This document shows, piece by piece, positions 63,901-64,000 of a stretch of DNA of 64,000 nucleotides; the first letter of the stretch is position 1, and each line of letters begins with the position of its first letter. Origin of the DNA: Caprimulgus europaeus (lineage: Eukaryota; Chordata; Aves; Caprimulgiformes; Caprimulgidae). Location of the stretch: contig OU015525.1 of the NCBI GenBank assembly GCA_907165065.1, positions 47,169,037-47,233,036 of the forward strand, written 5' to 3'. A model generated the notes under the pieces. The model was not told the DNA's origin and made no database searches. It saw nothing but the letters and a program-made list of their open reading frames with translations. The translations under genes were made by a program, and so were the position numbers.

Positions 63901-64000
63901 TATTTTTTTACCTGTGATACTTGTATTTTTAGTATCATTTTGATGTTAAAGATCCTTGAATTAGAATCCAAATGTCTCAGTTATTTCTCTCTGACTTTCT
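60904..64000. other. AT-rich single-copy sequence to the window end
   Basis: No gene was recognised. An 18-A run lies at 61472-61489, and a small imperfect duplication of AGCTCTTCACTAGC at 61727-61770. 63440-63690 may be a conserved non-coding segment (see findings). Confidence 0.6.
61472..61489. repeat. 18-base poly(A) tract
   Basis: Uninterrupted A run directly after a nine-base T run. No retrotransposon body was recognised beside it. Confidence 0.85.

Noticed and set aside
1-64000. CRISPR arrays, operons, prophage, tRNA or rRNA genes
   Set aside because: No regularly spaced direct repeats with unique spacers, no dense gene arrays and no recognisable structured RNA. The window is eukaryotic non-coding DNA.

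Overview
This window looks like avian nuclear DNA: AT-rich, almost gene-free sequence from an intergenic desert or a very large intron. The evidence is the repeat content. There are at least eight CR1 non-LTR retrotransposon fragments with the characteristic TTCTATGAT-like 3' ends, and several solo LTRs of the type that opens TGTCCTGGTTTT and is widespread in birds. There are no bacterial signatures: no dense open frames, operons, Shine-Dalgarno sites or CRISPR. A neoavian bird is my best guess. The species cannot be named from this sequence.

Layout. 1-8.7 kb: unique AT-rich sequence. 8.7-9.7 kb: the longest sense-strand CR1, with part of its reverse transcriptase still readable. 13.04-13.66 kb: solo LTR A on the minus strand, with a perfect 5-bp target duplication. 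15.0-15.6 kb: an unexplained GC-richer block abutting a CR1 (15.6-16.35 kb) that is interrupted by a pentanucleotide satellite. 19.4-20.55 kb: a minus-strand CR1 carrying a second CR1 3' end inserted in opposite orientation. 22.16-22.30 kb: a long TTCC microsatellite. 25.25-25.43 kb: an old CR1 reverse-transcriptase fragment without its 3' end. 28.7-30.0 kb: two short CR1 3' ends. 31.66-32.31 kb: a probable LTR of another family. 38.82-40.86 kb: LTR B, an inverted near-copy of A, followed after 294 bp by a 1.1-kb LTR of a different family (C). 42.7 kb: an AAAAT satellite. 46.7 kb: a 39-bp LTR crumb. 52.97-53.61 kb: LTR D, an older relative of A and B. 55.97-56.56 kb: LTR E. 60.3-60.9 kb: two more CR1 3' ends. 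The rest is single-copy AT-rich sequence with simple repeats and a few stretches that could be conserved regulatory DNA.

No cellular protein-coding gene, exon, tRNA, rRNA or other RNA gene could be supported. Nearly all open frames above 60 codons are either chance frames in AT-rich DNA or lie inside CR1 and LTR copies. No retroviral gag, pol or env coding sequence was seen, so the LTRs appear to be solo products of LTR-LTR recombination.

I found no convincing new biological system. The most rewarding observations are structural: four solo LTRs with 5-bp target duplications (three exact, one 4 of 5), an inverted pair of near-identical LTRs about 25 kb apart, a hairpin in the LTR that keeps its pairing across diverged copies, and the nested CR1. 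Repeat family names rest on pattern recognition from memory and were not searched against a library.
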